A stretch of 64,000 bases of DNA from NCBI RefSeq assembly GCF_026004075.1, contig NZ_BPIK01000001.1:1714041-1778040 (forward strand), written 5' to 3'. Positions 25,020-33,454 of the stretch are shown piece by piece; position 1 is the first letter of the stretch, and each line of letters begins with the position of its first letter. Position numbers and translations under genes: made by a program. The stretch is from Meiothermus sp. (GTDB taxonomy: Bacteria; Deinococcota; Deinococci; Deinococcales; Thermaceae). The notes under the pieces are model-generated. The model saw only the letters and a list, made by a program, of their open reading frames with translations. It did not search any database and was not told the DNA's origin.

Positions 25020-26488
25020 GATGGCTCTTGGTTACAGCAACTACCATAGGTGTGTTTTTACCTCACCTATGGTCGGCGCTGGTTATCCTAAGGGCTGTTC
25101 CACTTATTCGAGCGGCAAATTTGCCGCTCGAGCCTCTACTAGTTCCCACTATTTTTGCTCTTTTTCGCCTTGTGGAGAATTTGGGCAGAGACCCCTGGTT
25201 TGGCTTTGGCGAGATGGTGTACCTTTTAGTGGTTGGTTTTTCTCTCCTAGTGGTTCTCCACAACTACACAGCTAGTGATAAAAATGCCCTTCTGAAGGGT
25301 ATATTTTTGGGTAGCACCATTCTCGCGGTTTTTTCAACACTCAACTTTTTTGACCAAATCTATTTGATAAAGCCCTGGACGGCATATCCTTCCGAAGCGC
25401 GCATTTTGAAAAGAAATACCTTTGAAGCCCTTAGCCCAAACACAATTGCAACCAGAGATTTGGGCTATGTGGGCCCCGGTATCCTCAAAGCTTCCGTGCG
25501 TTTGCGTCACATAGATACCAACAATCGAGAACTAAGGCTTCCGATATCATTTGTACGAGAAAGTAGTCCTATTACTCCTAGTGCATTTTGTACGGCCACT
25601 ACAAAAGAAACAACCTGCACAATTACTGTAAAACTTGAGAGGCGCGAAAGAACAGTGCTGTGGCTTGGAGGGTGGGATAGCTGGCAAAGCAAGAATTCCT
25701 CGATACTCGAAGTATCTTCCCTAAGGCTTTTTTATCTGGAACCTCCACCTATAGAGCAAATTCTATTCAACAGTGGCCGTAGCGCTGGATTCACATTCAA
25801 TCCAAACGCTTTAGGTTTGGTCTCGTTGATCTGTATTTTGCTAGTGGCTTTACTCCACAGAGCATCTTGGCATACGGTTATCTTGAGTTGTATTCCGCTC
25901 TTTGTCTTGCTGCTACAGTCCGGTAGCCGTGCTAGTCTGGCTGGATTGGTTCTGTTTATTTTGATACTGCTGATTAGGCCCCCTGCATTGAAAAGGTCTG
26001 TGGGCTACATGACCCCCATCATCATCTTGCTGGTGATATTTTGGGGATTCCGCTTCACCCCCGAACCAACCATTACACTACCTCGAATTCTCAACCCCTT
26101 TGAGGACGTCTATCGTGAGTCGAGGGTATCGCTATACGCCGCGGTCATTGAACGGATAGGTCTGAGCTTTATTGGCACTAGAGATACTGCGTCTTTACTA
26201 AACGATATTCAAAGTGATCTTGCACTAGGAACGCTCGAGCATACTCACAGCTTGTGGCTCCAAGTATACATAGCCAGCGGTATTCTCGGCTTATTGATCT
26301 TTCTGGCTGTGTTCATTTTGGTAGAGTACCGCCTAAGCCAGAAACGGCTATATGTAGCTCAGGCAGCATTTTTTTCTTTATACTGTGTTTCTTTTTTTGA
26401 CTATTTCGCTTTTTATCCGCCTTATTATATTCTTTTGTTCGGGCTCGGATACCTAGCCCTGTCCCCGAAGGCCCGTTTGGTTTCTTAA
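25016..26488 (+). CDS. O-antigen ligase-like membrane protein with inserted extracytoplasmic domain
   Basis: 490 residues. Four helices (to about 118) precede a roughly 130-residue, mostly polar, beta-rich stretch (about 119-250, with two Cys near 192 and 201) and then about eight more helices. The C-terminal part has SGSRASLAGLVLFILILLIRPP and LEHTHSLWLQVYIASGILGL, the His-containing O-antigen ligase/Wzy_C pattern. Such enzymes join polysaccharide to an acceptor at the outer face of the membrane. The inserted domain is not a normal part of small ligases. It could instead be a second polymerase. Confidence 0.72.
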   Translation: MRWLLVTATTIGVFLPHLWSALVILRAVPLIRAANLPLEPLLVPTIFALFRLVENLGRDPWFGFGEMVYLLVVGFSLLVVLHNYTASDKNALLKGIFLGSTILAVFSTLNFFDQIYLIKPWTAYPSEARILKRNTFEALSPNTIATRDLGYVGPGILKASVRLRHIDTNNRELRLPISFVRESSPITPSAFCTATTKETTCTITVKLERRERTVLWLGGWDSWQSKNSSILEVSSLRLFYLEPPPIEQILFNSGRSAGFTFNPNALGLVSLICILLVALLHRASWHTVILSCIPLFVLLLQSGSRASLAGLVLFILILLIRPPALKRSVGYMTPIIILLVIFWGFRFTPEPTITLPRILNPFEDVYRESRVSLYAAVIERIGLSFIGTRDTASLLNDIQSDLALGTLEHTHSLWLQVYIASGILGLLIFLAVFILVEYRLSQKRLYVAQAAFFSLYCVSFFDYFAFYPPYYILLFGLGYLALSPKARLVS

Positions 26489-26490
26489 TT

Positions 26491-27741
26491 ATGACTAGGT
26501 CATTTACAAAGTCTCTCAGTCATTGGGAGTCCCCACCCATCATAGCTCTGACTCTTTATCTTGCTCTCTGCATAGCAAGCCTAATAACGCTGGGGCACAT
26601 CAGGCTATGGGAGGTATTTACTTATCCTTCGTATGGCGGACTGATCGTACTCCTCGTCATTGCTGGTTTATGTTCTTTCTGGCTTTCAGGCAGGTGGAGT
26701 CGGCATCCGCACACCAGCGGCTTGCTGGCCAGTGTATGGGCCATGGTCATACCTTTTCTTGCACTGGCTGCTGCTTTTTTTATCTTTGGCTGGTGGTACT
26801 CTCGCCCATTCTATTTAGTATTTTTCTTGGTGCTTTTTGTTATCAATTTTGTTAGTTTATTTATTAAATCACGGCGAGTGATCAAAGTGGCCGTGACATC
26901 TCCAGATGTCGCTGAAATCATCAAGTCAGCAGGCGCCAAAAATATTAAGGTTTTATACATCAACGATTCCGATGAAGCCGATGTGATTGTTACAGATCTC
27001 CGACACAGTTTCTCGGATTTTTCAAAACAAACTTATAGCAACTTTGCGGCCCAGGGCAAAGAAATTATAGATATTGCCACGTTCCTGGAGGAACTCACGG
27101 GAAAAGTGGAGATATCCTCTCTGTCTAAAGAAGCTGAGATTTTACTCAGGCCCAAGGACTATATAGGCATCAAACGTATCTGGGAAACAGCCCTAGTTCT
27201 TTTCACCCTCCCTATTTGGGTATTTTTGGCAGGACTCATAGCTCTGCTGGTACGCCTCGACTCCAAAGGCCCCATTTTATTTAAGCAGCGACGTATCGGT
27301 TTGTATGGTCAACCTTTCGAAATGTACAAATTTCGCAGCATGTATGCCGACTCCGAATCAAATGGCCCCAGATTCGCTCAAGTTGGAGATTCTCGAGTTA
27401 CAAGGGTTGGGGCTATATTAAGGAAATTTCGACTTGATGAAATACCACAACTGTGGAATGTGATAAAGGGAGACATGAGTCTTATCGGGCCCCGTCCAGA
27501 GCAGGAGGCGTTTGCAACTCAATTCGCCCAAGAGATTCCCTTTTTTGAGACCAGACACTTCGTTCGTCCAGGTCTAACTGGATGGGCACAAGTTGTGCAC
27601 GGCTATACGTCAGATCAAAGCGGCGCTAAGGAAAAACTGGCATACGACCTTTACTATGTAAAAAATTTTTCGTTTTGGCTTGACTTATTAATCATAATCA
27701 AAACACTTTCAGTAATTTTCCGTGGATTTGGTGCTAGATAG
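26491..27741 (+). CDS. Polyprenyl-phosphate sugar-1-phosphate transferase (WbaP/ExoY family)
   Basis: 416 residues. Four N-terminal membrane segments (to about 125), a soluble linker (about 130-225), then a catalytic domain with one more membrane segment. Catalytic motifs: DSKGPILFKQRRIGLYGQPF, EMYKFRSMYADSE, RKFRLDEIPQLWNVIKGDMS, LIGPRPEQEAF and PGLTGWAQVVHG. It starts repeat-unit synthesis by moving a hexose phosphate to undecaprenyl phosphate. Last gene of the AT-richer block; a truncated 137-bp repeat follows 45 bases after its stop. Confidence 0.92.
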   Translation: MTRSFTKSLSHWESPPIIALTLYLALCIASLITLGHIRLWEVFTYPSYGGLIVLLVIAGLCSFWLSGRWSRHPHTSGLLASVWAMVIPFLALAAAFFIFGWWYSRPFYLVFFLVLFVINFVSLFIKSRRVIKVAVTSPDVAEIIKSAGAKNIKVLYINDSDEADVIVTDLRHSFSDFSKQTYSNFAAQGKEIIDIATFLEELTGKVEISSLSKEAEILLRPKDYIGIKRIWETALVLFTLPIWVFLAGLIALLVRLDSKGPILFKQRRIGLYGQPFEMYKFRSMYADSESNGPRFAQVGDSRVTRVGAILRKFRLDEIPQLWNVIKGDMSLIGPRPEQEAFATQFAQEIPFFETRHFVRPGLTGWAQVVHGYTSDQSGAKEKLAYDLYYVKNFSFWLDLLIIIKTLSVIFRGFGAR

Positions 27742-27786
27742 CTGCGGAAAACAGTAAGTGCGAATCCGGATTGGTACAAGGGTTTG

Positions 27787-27872
27787 ATACCGTTTCCGCT
27801 TGAATCCTTCACCGTTGACTATCTCCAACGGTGAAGGATTCAAGCCGACCGAAGGGAGTAAAAAAGCATTTC
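27787..27872. repeat. 137-bp two-hairpin repeat, truncated copy B
   Basis: Matches the first about 86 bases of the repeat at 15011, from ATACCG to GCATTTC, then diverges, so hairpin 2 is lost. Hairpin 1 is longer here: GCTTGAATCCTTCACCGTTG pairs perfectly with CAACGGTGAAGGATTCAAGC (20 bp). It lies between the end of the AT-rich polysaccharide block and the stop of rfbD. Confidence 0.85.
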
Positions 27873-27943
27873 TAAGAACCCAACATTTGTAGGGCTCGAG
27901 GTCTGGTTCCGGGCCTCTCAGCCTCAATGATAGGCCGCTAATC

Positions 27944-28663
27944 TCATGTAATATTCAAGCCTCTGAGCAGATTTTGCCAGCGGCCCGTGTCCAGCGATAC
28001 GTCCTCGGGCAGCACCACCAAGGCTTCCTGGCGACGGGCTGGCTGAACGTCGGGACGGGTACGCAGGGCCAGCTCGTAGGCAGACTTGCGCTCGGTGGCG
28101 ATGTGGAGGGTGTTATACGGAATGCGCTGGAGGTTTTGCAGGGCCAGGGCAATCTGGGGGGCGATGACCTCGAGGTAGTCCTGGCTGGTATAAAGGTCGG
28201 TATAAGCGGTGGGATACGGCCAGGGCGAAGGGCGGAAAGAGGTGCGGATAATCAGGTGACGCGTCAGCAGCCGCACGATCTCTTCGGCTACCAGTTTGGA
28301 AAGCGCGTAGTAGTTGCGCACCGGCCCCACCGGGTCTTCTTCCCGGTAGCCGCCCACATCCCCCCAGAACACATAATCGGTCGAGATGTGGACAAAGTGC
28401 AGGTCGTACCCCAGGGCAGCCCGAACCAGGTTACGGGTGCCCTCCACGTTCACCCTCCAGCAAAGGGCTTTTTCGACCTCGGCCCCGGCCACGTTGGTGT
28501 AGGCCGCAGCATGCACCACAACCTTTGGCCGGTACTTCGCAAAAGCCCGCTCAACGCTGGACGGGTCGGTGATGTCCAGCTCGGCTCGACTGGGCGCGAT
28601 CAGCTCGGGCAGTAGCTCCCGCAGCGCCGTTCCCAGGCGGCCCGTTCCGCCGGTCAGCAGCAT
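27944..28663 (-). CDS. rfbD: dTDP-4-dehydrorhamnose reductase
   Basis: 239 residues from the ATG at 28663; an in-frame ATG at 28687 overlaps the rfbB end. NADP-binding MLLTGGTGRLGTAL is at the N-terminus, with HISTDYVFWGD and the catalytic Tyr/Lys in VRNYYALSKLVAEEIV. It performs the last step to dTDP-L-rhamnose. It is shorter than the usual roughly 290 residues, mainly in the C-terminal substrate part, so a relative acting on a different dTDP-sugar cannot be excluded. Downstream of rfbC and rfbB on the same strand. Confidence 0.85.
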   Translation of the reverse strand: MLLTGGTGRLGTALRELLPELIAPSRAELDITDPSSVERAFAKYRPKVVVHAAAYTNVAGAEVEKALCWRVNVEGTRNLVRAALGYDLHFVHISTDYVFWGDVGGYREEDPVGPVRNYYALSKLVAEEIVRLLTRHLIIRTSFRPSPWPYPTAYTDLYTSQDYLEVIAPQIALALQNLQRIPYNTLHIATERKSAYELALRTRPDVQPARRQEALVVLPEDVSLDTGRWQNLLRGLNIT

Positions 28664-28673
28664 TCCCCCAGTT

Positions 28674-29684
28674 TCAGCGCTGCCCATACCAGGTCTGCAT
28701 GAGGCTCTGGTGTTCTTTTTTCGCCCGCACGCGCTGCCACCAACCGGGGTTTTGCACGTACCATTCGATGGTCTCCGCCAAGCCCTGGCTAAAGTTATAG
28801 CGGCGCACCCAGCCCAGGGCCTCGGCTTTGGAGGGGTCTACCGAGTAGCGGTAGTCGTGGCCGGGCCGATCGGCCACAAACTTCTTTAGGGTTGCGGGTT
28901 TGCCCAAAGCGGCCAGGATGGCCTCTGCCACCTGAACGCCGCTGACCTGCTCCCGCGCCCCCAGGTTGTAGGCTTCTCCAGCAGCACCCCGGTGCAAAAT
29001 CAGGTCTATACCGGCTGCGTGATCCAAGGCGTGCATATAGTCGCGCACCGCCGAGCCATCACCGTAAATGGGCAGAGGCTTATCTTCCAGAGCGTTGGTG
29101 ATGAACAAAGGGATGATTTTCTCGGGGTACTGGTAGGGGCCGTAGGTGTTGGAGCCGCGTGTAATTACCACGTCCAGCCCGTGGGAGATACCGTAGGCCA
29201 GCACCAGATGCTCGGCCCCGGCCTTGGAGGCTGCGTAGGGCGAACGGGGCCGTAAGGGGTCGGTCTCGAGGGAGTGTCGGTCGGTACCGCTGAGATCACC
29301 ATAGACTTCGTCGGTGGATACCTGCAAAAAACGGCGCACCCCCGCCTTGCGGGCGGCCTCGAGCAGCACCAGGGTGCCCTCGACGTTGGTACGCACAAAC
29401 GCCTGGGCGTCCAGCAAACTACGGTCTACGTGGCTCTCGGCGGCAAAGTTCAGTACGGCATCGGCTCCCTGCAGGGCTTTTCGGGCATCGGCGGGGTTGG
29501 CGATATCGCCCTGGATGAACTCAATCTGGTTCAGTACGCCTTCCAGGTTCTCCAGATTGCCCGCATAGGTGAGCTTATCCAGCACCACAATCTGCCAATC
29601 GGGGTGGGCGGAGAGTGCATAATGCACGTAGTTGGCCCCAATAAAGCCTGCACCCCCCGTTACAACCACGCGTTTAAAATTCAT
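28674..29684 (-). CDS. rfbB: dTDP-glucose 4,6-dehydratase
   Basis: 336 residues. NAD-binding VVVTGGAGFIGANYVHYAL is at the N-terminus, followed by LDKLTYAGNLENL, AESHVDRSL, VSTDEVYGDL, and catalytic SPYAASKAGAEHLV; then RGSNTYGPYQYPEKIIPLFI, all matching RfbB closely. It converts dTDP-glucose to dTDP-4-keto-6-deoxyglucose. GGGAGGG lies 8 bases before the ATG at 29684, so that start is preferred over a longer one. Confidence 0.95.
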   Translation of the reverse strand: MNFKRVVVTGGAGFIGANYVHYALSAHPDWQIVVLDKLTYAGNLENLEGVLNQIEFIQGDIANPADARKALQGADAVLNFAAESHVDRSLLDAQAFVRTNVEGTLVLLEAARKAGVRRFLQVSTDEVYGDLSGTDRHSLETDPLRPRSPYAASKAGAEHLVLAYGISHGLDVVITRGSNTYGPYQYPEKIIPLFITNALEDKPLPIYGDGSAVRDYMHALDHAAGIDLILHRGAAGEAYNLGAREQVSGVQVAEAILAALGKPATLKKFVADRPGHDYRYSVDPSKAEALGWVRRYNFSQGLAETIEWYVQNPGWWQRVRAKKEHQSLMQTWYGQR

Positions 29685-29697
29685 CACGATCCCTCCC

Positions 29698-30231
29698 CTA
29701 ACCTTTGTCGTCGGCCCACAGATCGGCCCCAAAAAAATCCCAGGGCAGGCGGCCCTCGTTGGGGTCGGAGGGGTTGAACTGGTCGTTCATAGCATACAGC
29801 AGCAGCGCACCCTGATAGCCCGCACGGTAGCCGTGAGCTACGCCCGAAGGAATGTACAGAAGTGAGGGCGCCTCGCCGGAAAGCAGGAAAGAACGCTTTG
29901 CACCTTTGGTTGGGGAATCGGCGCGCACATCCACCAACCACACCAGCAAGGCCCCCTGCACCACACACCAAAGCTCGTCCTGGGTGCGCTTGGGGTGCAG
30001 GTGAAAGGCATTGATACGGCCTGGAACTGCCCAAGAGACTGAGAACTGGCGAGCCTCGAAGGGCACCGGAAGCCCCTCCACCCGCCCATCCTTCAGGCGC
30101 AGGTACTCCATGAAGGCGCCCTCGAGGGCCCGGTGCTTTTTGAGGGGATGGTGAATCACGCCAGCGATAGGGGCCGCTTCGGAGTAATTCTGGTAGGTTA
30201 GATGCGCTAGGGCCTTATCGTCAAGTTTCAT
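29698..30231 (-). CDS. rfbC: dTDP-4-dehydrorhamnose 3,5-epimerase
   Basis: 177 residues, cupin fold. FSVSWAVPGRINAFHLHPKRTQDELW includes the conserved His/Lys region, GALLVWLVDVRADSPT follows, and LLYIPSGVAHGYRAG is the second conserved block of RmlC enzymes. It inverts C3 and C5 of the 4-keto sugar. The ATG at 30231 follows a TAAGAT box by 9 bases. Stop lies 13 bases before the rfbB start. Confidence 0.88.
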   Translation of the reverse strand: MKLDDKALAHLTYQNYSEAAPIAGVIHHPLKKHRALEGAFMEYLRLKDGRVEGLPVPFEARQFSVSWAVPGRINAFHLHPKRTQDELWCVVQGALLVWLVDVRADSPTKGAKRSFLLSGEAPSLLYIPSGVAHGYRAGYQGALLLYAMNDQFNPSDPNEGRLPWDFFGADLWADDKG

Positions 30232-30240
30232 CAATGACTT

Positions 30241-30246
30241 ATCTTA
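30241..30246 (-). promoter_or_regulatory. -10-like TAAGAT of rfbCBD
   Basis: TAAGAT on the minus strand, 9 bases before the rfbC ATG; no ribosome site between. Probably drives rfbC-rfbB-rfbD. Confidence 0.5.
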
Positions 30247-30265
30247 TGCCATAGCAGCCAGCACC

Positions 30266-31123
30266 ATGAGCCGAGACTTCTCTATCCTTATCGTATCGCA
30301 CAACACCCAGGGCATTCTTAGCGAGTGTCTGCAAAGGCTAAAGGCCCACTACCCACAAGCCGAGCTGATCGTGGCCGACTCGGGCTCTACAGACGGCAGC
30401 CCCGACTGGGTAGCGGCCGCTTACCCCGAGGTTCGGCTGCTGCGGCTGCCCAACCGCGGCTACGCCTACGCGGTCAACCGGGGCCTCGAGGTAGCCCAGA
30501 GGCCCTGGGTGGTGGAGATGAACAGCGACGTATACCTGGAGCAGGGTGACCTCGAGGCCCTGCAGATGGCTTTGGAGGCCAACCCCAAGGCTGCGATGGC
30601 GGGGCCTACCCTGTACACACCCGAGGGGCGGTTACAGTCTTTTGGGCCGCTCTATGCCCCTTATTACTGGAACTTGCGCAGCCCCAGGGCCGTCCGTTGG
30701 GTATCCGGTGCAATCATTATGGCTCGTAAGTCGGCCTTGCAGGAAATTGGCGGGATGGACGAGCGCTTTTTTTTCTACAACGAGGATCTCGAGTGGTGCA
30801 CCCGAGCCCGGCGCAAGGGCTGGCAGGTTTTGCTGGTACCGCGCCGGGTGCTGCACCTGGGGGGCAGCTCCACCCCCAAAGACCCCCGTTTTATAGCCGA
30901 GGGCTACCGGGGCGGCCTGCTGTTTACGCGGGATTACTACCCATATCTGCATGGGCTGCACCGAAAAGCGGTCTGGCTCGAGGCCCATCTGCGCCTGTGG
31001 CTCGATCCCAACACCTTGCGGCGGCAAGGCTACGGACTAATCTTGCAGATGCTACAGGACAGATTGCTAGACGTCTCCCCGTTTCTACGTGAGCCAGCAC
31101 GCGGGCCTAGGGAAGATAGCTAA
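30266..31123 (+). CDS. Family 2 glycosyltransferase, rhamnosyltransferase-like
   Basis: 285 residues. GT-A start FSILIVSHNTQGILSECL, then VADSGSTDGSPDWV, PNRGYAYAVNRGLEVA, and the metal site VVEMNSDVYL. A later FFFYNEDLEWCTRARRKGW is the acceptor-side ED motif common to rhamnosyltransferases. With dTDP-rhamnose genes on both sides, a rhamnose donor is likely but not proven. Its stop overlaps the convergent rfbA stop by 4 bases. Composition is GC-rich, unlike the block at 20.9-27.7 kb. Confidence 0.88.
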   Translation: MSRDFSILIVSHNTQGILSECLQRLKAHYPQAELIVADSGSTDGSPDWVAAAYPEVRLLRLPNRGYAYAVNRGLEVAQRPWVVEMNSDVYLEQGDLEALQMALEANPKAAMAGPTLYTPEGRLQSFGPLYAPYYWNLRSPRAVRWVSGAIIMARKSALQEIGGMDERFFFYNEDLEWCTRARRKGWQVLLVPRRVLHLGGSSTPKDPRFIAEGYRGGLLFTRDYYPYLHGLHRKAVWLEAHLRLWLDPNTLRRQGYGLILQMLQDRLLDVSPFLREPARGPREDS

Positions 31124-32193
31124 AACCGCACCCGACTACGATCCCCCAGCACCAGTTGCAGGGTATGGCGGCGGGCATTGCCCTGCCCGTCCACCACCAC
31201 CCCCTGCCCCAGCACGCTGCTGTCCAGGCGGTAGGGCAGCTGGTAAACCTGGGCCTCGTCCATCAGAATCGAGTACTCGACCTCGCTGGAGATCACCCTG
31301 GCATTTTTGCCAATGGCCGTGTAGGGGCCAATAAACCCATCCTCCACCAGCGCCCCGGCCCCGATGTAGGCCGGGCCCCGCACCGTGCTGCGGACGATGC
31401 GGGCCCCCGGTTCCACCACCACCTCGCCCACCACCTGGGAATCGGCCAGCTCACCTTCCACCCGGCGCTCGAGGCTCGAGAGCACCAATCGGTTGGCATC
31501 CAGCAGGTCTTCGGGCTTGCCGGTGTCCTTCCACCAGCCGCGCACCTGGTGGGCTACCACCCGCAACCCTGCATCCACCAGGCCCTGAATGGCCTCGGTG
31601 ATCTCGTACTCGCCCCGACCGGAAGGTTTGAGCTGGTTGATGATGTGGTGAACGGCCGGGCTAAACAGATACACCCCTACCAGGGCCAGGTTGGACGGAG
31701 GTTCCTGGGGTTTCTCTATGAGCCGCACCACCTTTCCGGCCCCGTCCAGCACCACCACCCCGAAGGCCCGTGGGTCTTCGACGGGCGTGAGCAGGACAAT
31801 GGCCTCCGGGCGGGTTTGCAGATACTCTTCCACCAGGTGTTTGATACCGCCCGAAAGCAGGTTATCGCCCAGGTAGAGCACAAAAGGGCTATCGGATAGA
31901 AACCCCTGGGCGGTCTTGACCGCGTGGGCGATGCCCAGTGGCGCTTCCTGCACGATATAGGTGAGGCGCACACCCCAGCGCGAGCCATCGCCCAGCGCCG
32001 CTCGCACCTCGTCACCGGTCTCCGGGCTGAGGATGACCCCTATGTCGCGGATGCCGGCCTCGAGCAGATCCTCGATAGCATAGAACAGGTTGGGCTTCCC
32101 TGCGATGGGAATAAGCTGCTTGGCCCGGGTGTGGGTGAGGGGACGCAGGCGCGTTCCTTTGCCTCCGGAGAGAACCAGTCCCTTGAGTTCCAT
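31120..32193 (-). CDS. rfbA: Glucose-1-phosphate thymidylyltransferase, long form
   Basis: 357 residues from the ATG at 32193. Nucleotidyltransferase core: LKGLVLSGGKGTRLRPLTHT, KQLIPIAGKPNLFYAIEDL, VLYLGDNLL, and GRGEYEITEAIQGLVDAG, then WWKDTGKPEDLLDANR. The last about 110 residues are a left-handed beta-helix with hexapeptide repeats (EGELADSQVVGEVVVEPGAR...). This long architecture differs from the roughly 290-residue E. coli RmlA. It supplies dTDP-glucose to rfbB. Confidence 0.92.
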   Translation of the reverse strand: MELKGLVLSGGKGTRLRPLTHTRAKQLIPIAGKPNLFYAIEDLLEAGIRDIGVILSPETGDEVRAALGDGSRWGVRLTYIVQEAPLGIAHAVKTAQGFLSDSPFVLYLGDNLLSGGIKHLVEEYLQTRPEAIVLLTPVEDPRAFGVVVLDGAGKVVRLIEKPQEPPSNLALVGVYLFSPAVHHIINQLKPSGRGEYEITEAIQGLVDAGLRVVAHQVRGWWKDTGKPEDLLDANRLVLSSLERRVEGELADSQVVGEVVVEPGARIVRSTVRGPAYIGAGALVEDGFIGPYTAIGKNARVISSEVEYSILMDEAQVYQLPYRLDSSVLGQGVVVDGQGNARRHTLQLVLGDRSRVRF

Positions 32194-32347
32194 AAGCCTG
32201 CTCAGTTTATCCAATGCAAAAGCCCCGTTCGCAAGTCCTTTCCCGGCATGGTGTAGAATCGAGGCCAGGCTGCGACTGCCCGAGTACCCCTCGACGACCT
32301 GTTCTGCGCTTTTGGCTACCGACAGTCGAACTTTCGGAGGTTGCGAT

Positions 32348-33454
32348 ATGGTTCAGTCCAGTGGCAGCATGCCCTTCGGCCTCGAGGCTACCCCGCCCCG
32401 TTTTGCCCTCCACGGCACACCCACCCCAGGCCTGACCGGGCTAGCCCAATCGCTGAGCAAGGTACTCGAAGCCAAAGGTTACATCCTAGACCCGCAGGCC
32501 GAGGCGCCGCGGGCTGTTCTCAATTTTATCCAGGCCGAAAAACCCACCCCCTACCGGCGCAAAGCCCAGGGCACCATGGTGATCTCCTTCCTCGAGCTAC
32601 CCCAGATGCCCCCCGACCCCATCGCCGGGCTGTACAGCTACCTGGTGCGGGCCCTTTCCAACATGCTGGTGGTGTATGTGCCGGGCCAGGGGGCGTATTT
32701 TCTGACCCTCGAGCTCGGTCGGTACCACGAGCCCGAAGGGCCTGGCTTTGCCGAGCGGGTCTTCGAGCGAATCCACCCCATTGCCTCCTCGGTGCTGGTG
32801 GTGCAGAACATCTTTGAAACCGACCTCGAGCCCGAGCTCTGGCAGGGCGATGCTCTAACCAAAAGCCTGAGCGCCGCCGGCCGCAAACTGGCCGAGTGGG
32901 ACTTGCTTCCAGCCGCTTTTCCCATCGAGGAAATTCTGCCGCCCGAAGACTTCCGCCACGTCAAGCGGCTGTATGGCATTGGCGGGCTGTCCTACGGCAA
33001 CCTCTCGGTGCGCAAGGACGAGCGGCGCTTCTGGATGTCGGCCAGCGGGGTGGACAAGGCCAACCTGCGCGAGGTGGGGCGGGACATCCTGATGGTCACC
33101 GACTACGACCCCATCCAGAACGCCATGCGCCTCTCGGTTCCACCGGGGATTGAGCCGCGCCGGGTGAGCGTGGACGCCATCGAGCACTGGATGATCTACC
33201 GCGAACACCCCCAGGTAGGGGCCATCCTGCACGTGCACGCCTGGATGGAGAACATCGCCTCCACCCAGTTCAACTACCCCTGCGGCACCTACCAGCTCGC
33301 CGAGGCCGTGGCGCAAAAAGTGCGCGAAGCCCCCGACCCCAGCCGGGCGGTGGTGGGCCTCAAAAACCACGGCCTGACCATTACCGGGCACAGCCTCGAG
33401 GAGATTCTGGAACGCATCGAGGGCCGGCTTTTGCGCCAGGTGCCCATGTCCTAA
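32348..33454 (+). CDS. Class II aldolase/adducin-domain protein with N-terminal extension
   Basis: 368 residues from the ATG at 32348, preceded by GGAGG. Residues from about 200 on form the aldolase II domain: GIGGLSYGNLSVRKDERRFW, metal-binding HVHAW, FNYPCGTYQLAEAV, and GLKNHGLTITG. The first about 200 residues are an additional domain that I do not recognise (TMVISFLELPQMPPDP...). Family members act on sugar phosphates or related aldehydes with a metal ion; substrate unknown here. The open frame before 32348 is unused rfbA-upstream DNA. Confidence 0.82.
   Translation: MVQSSGSMPFGLEATPPRFALHGTPTPGLTGLAQSLSKVLEAKGYILDPQAEAPRAVLNFIQAEKPTPYRRKAQGTMVISFLELPQMPPDPIAGLYSYLVRALSNMLVVYVPGQGAYFLTLELGRYHEPEGPGFAERVFERIHPIASSVLVVQNIFETDLEPELWQGDALTKSLSAAGRKLAEWDLLPAAFPIEEILPPEDFRHVKRLYGIGGLSYGNLSVRKDERRFWMSASGVDKANLREVGRDILMVTDYDPIQNAMRLSVPPGIEPRRVSVDAIEHWMIYREHPQVGAILHVHAWMENIASTQFNYPCGTYQLAEAVAQKVREAPDPSRAVVGLKNHGLTITGHSLEEILERIEGRLLRQVPMS

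Noticed and set aside
32855-33391. Long minus-strand frame inside the class II aldolase gene
   Set aside because: It is a GC-rich antisense shadow with His/Gly/Val-rich composition and no motif; the plus-strand gene has clear aldolase motifs.
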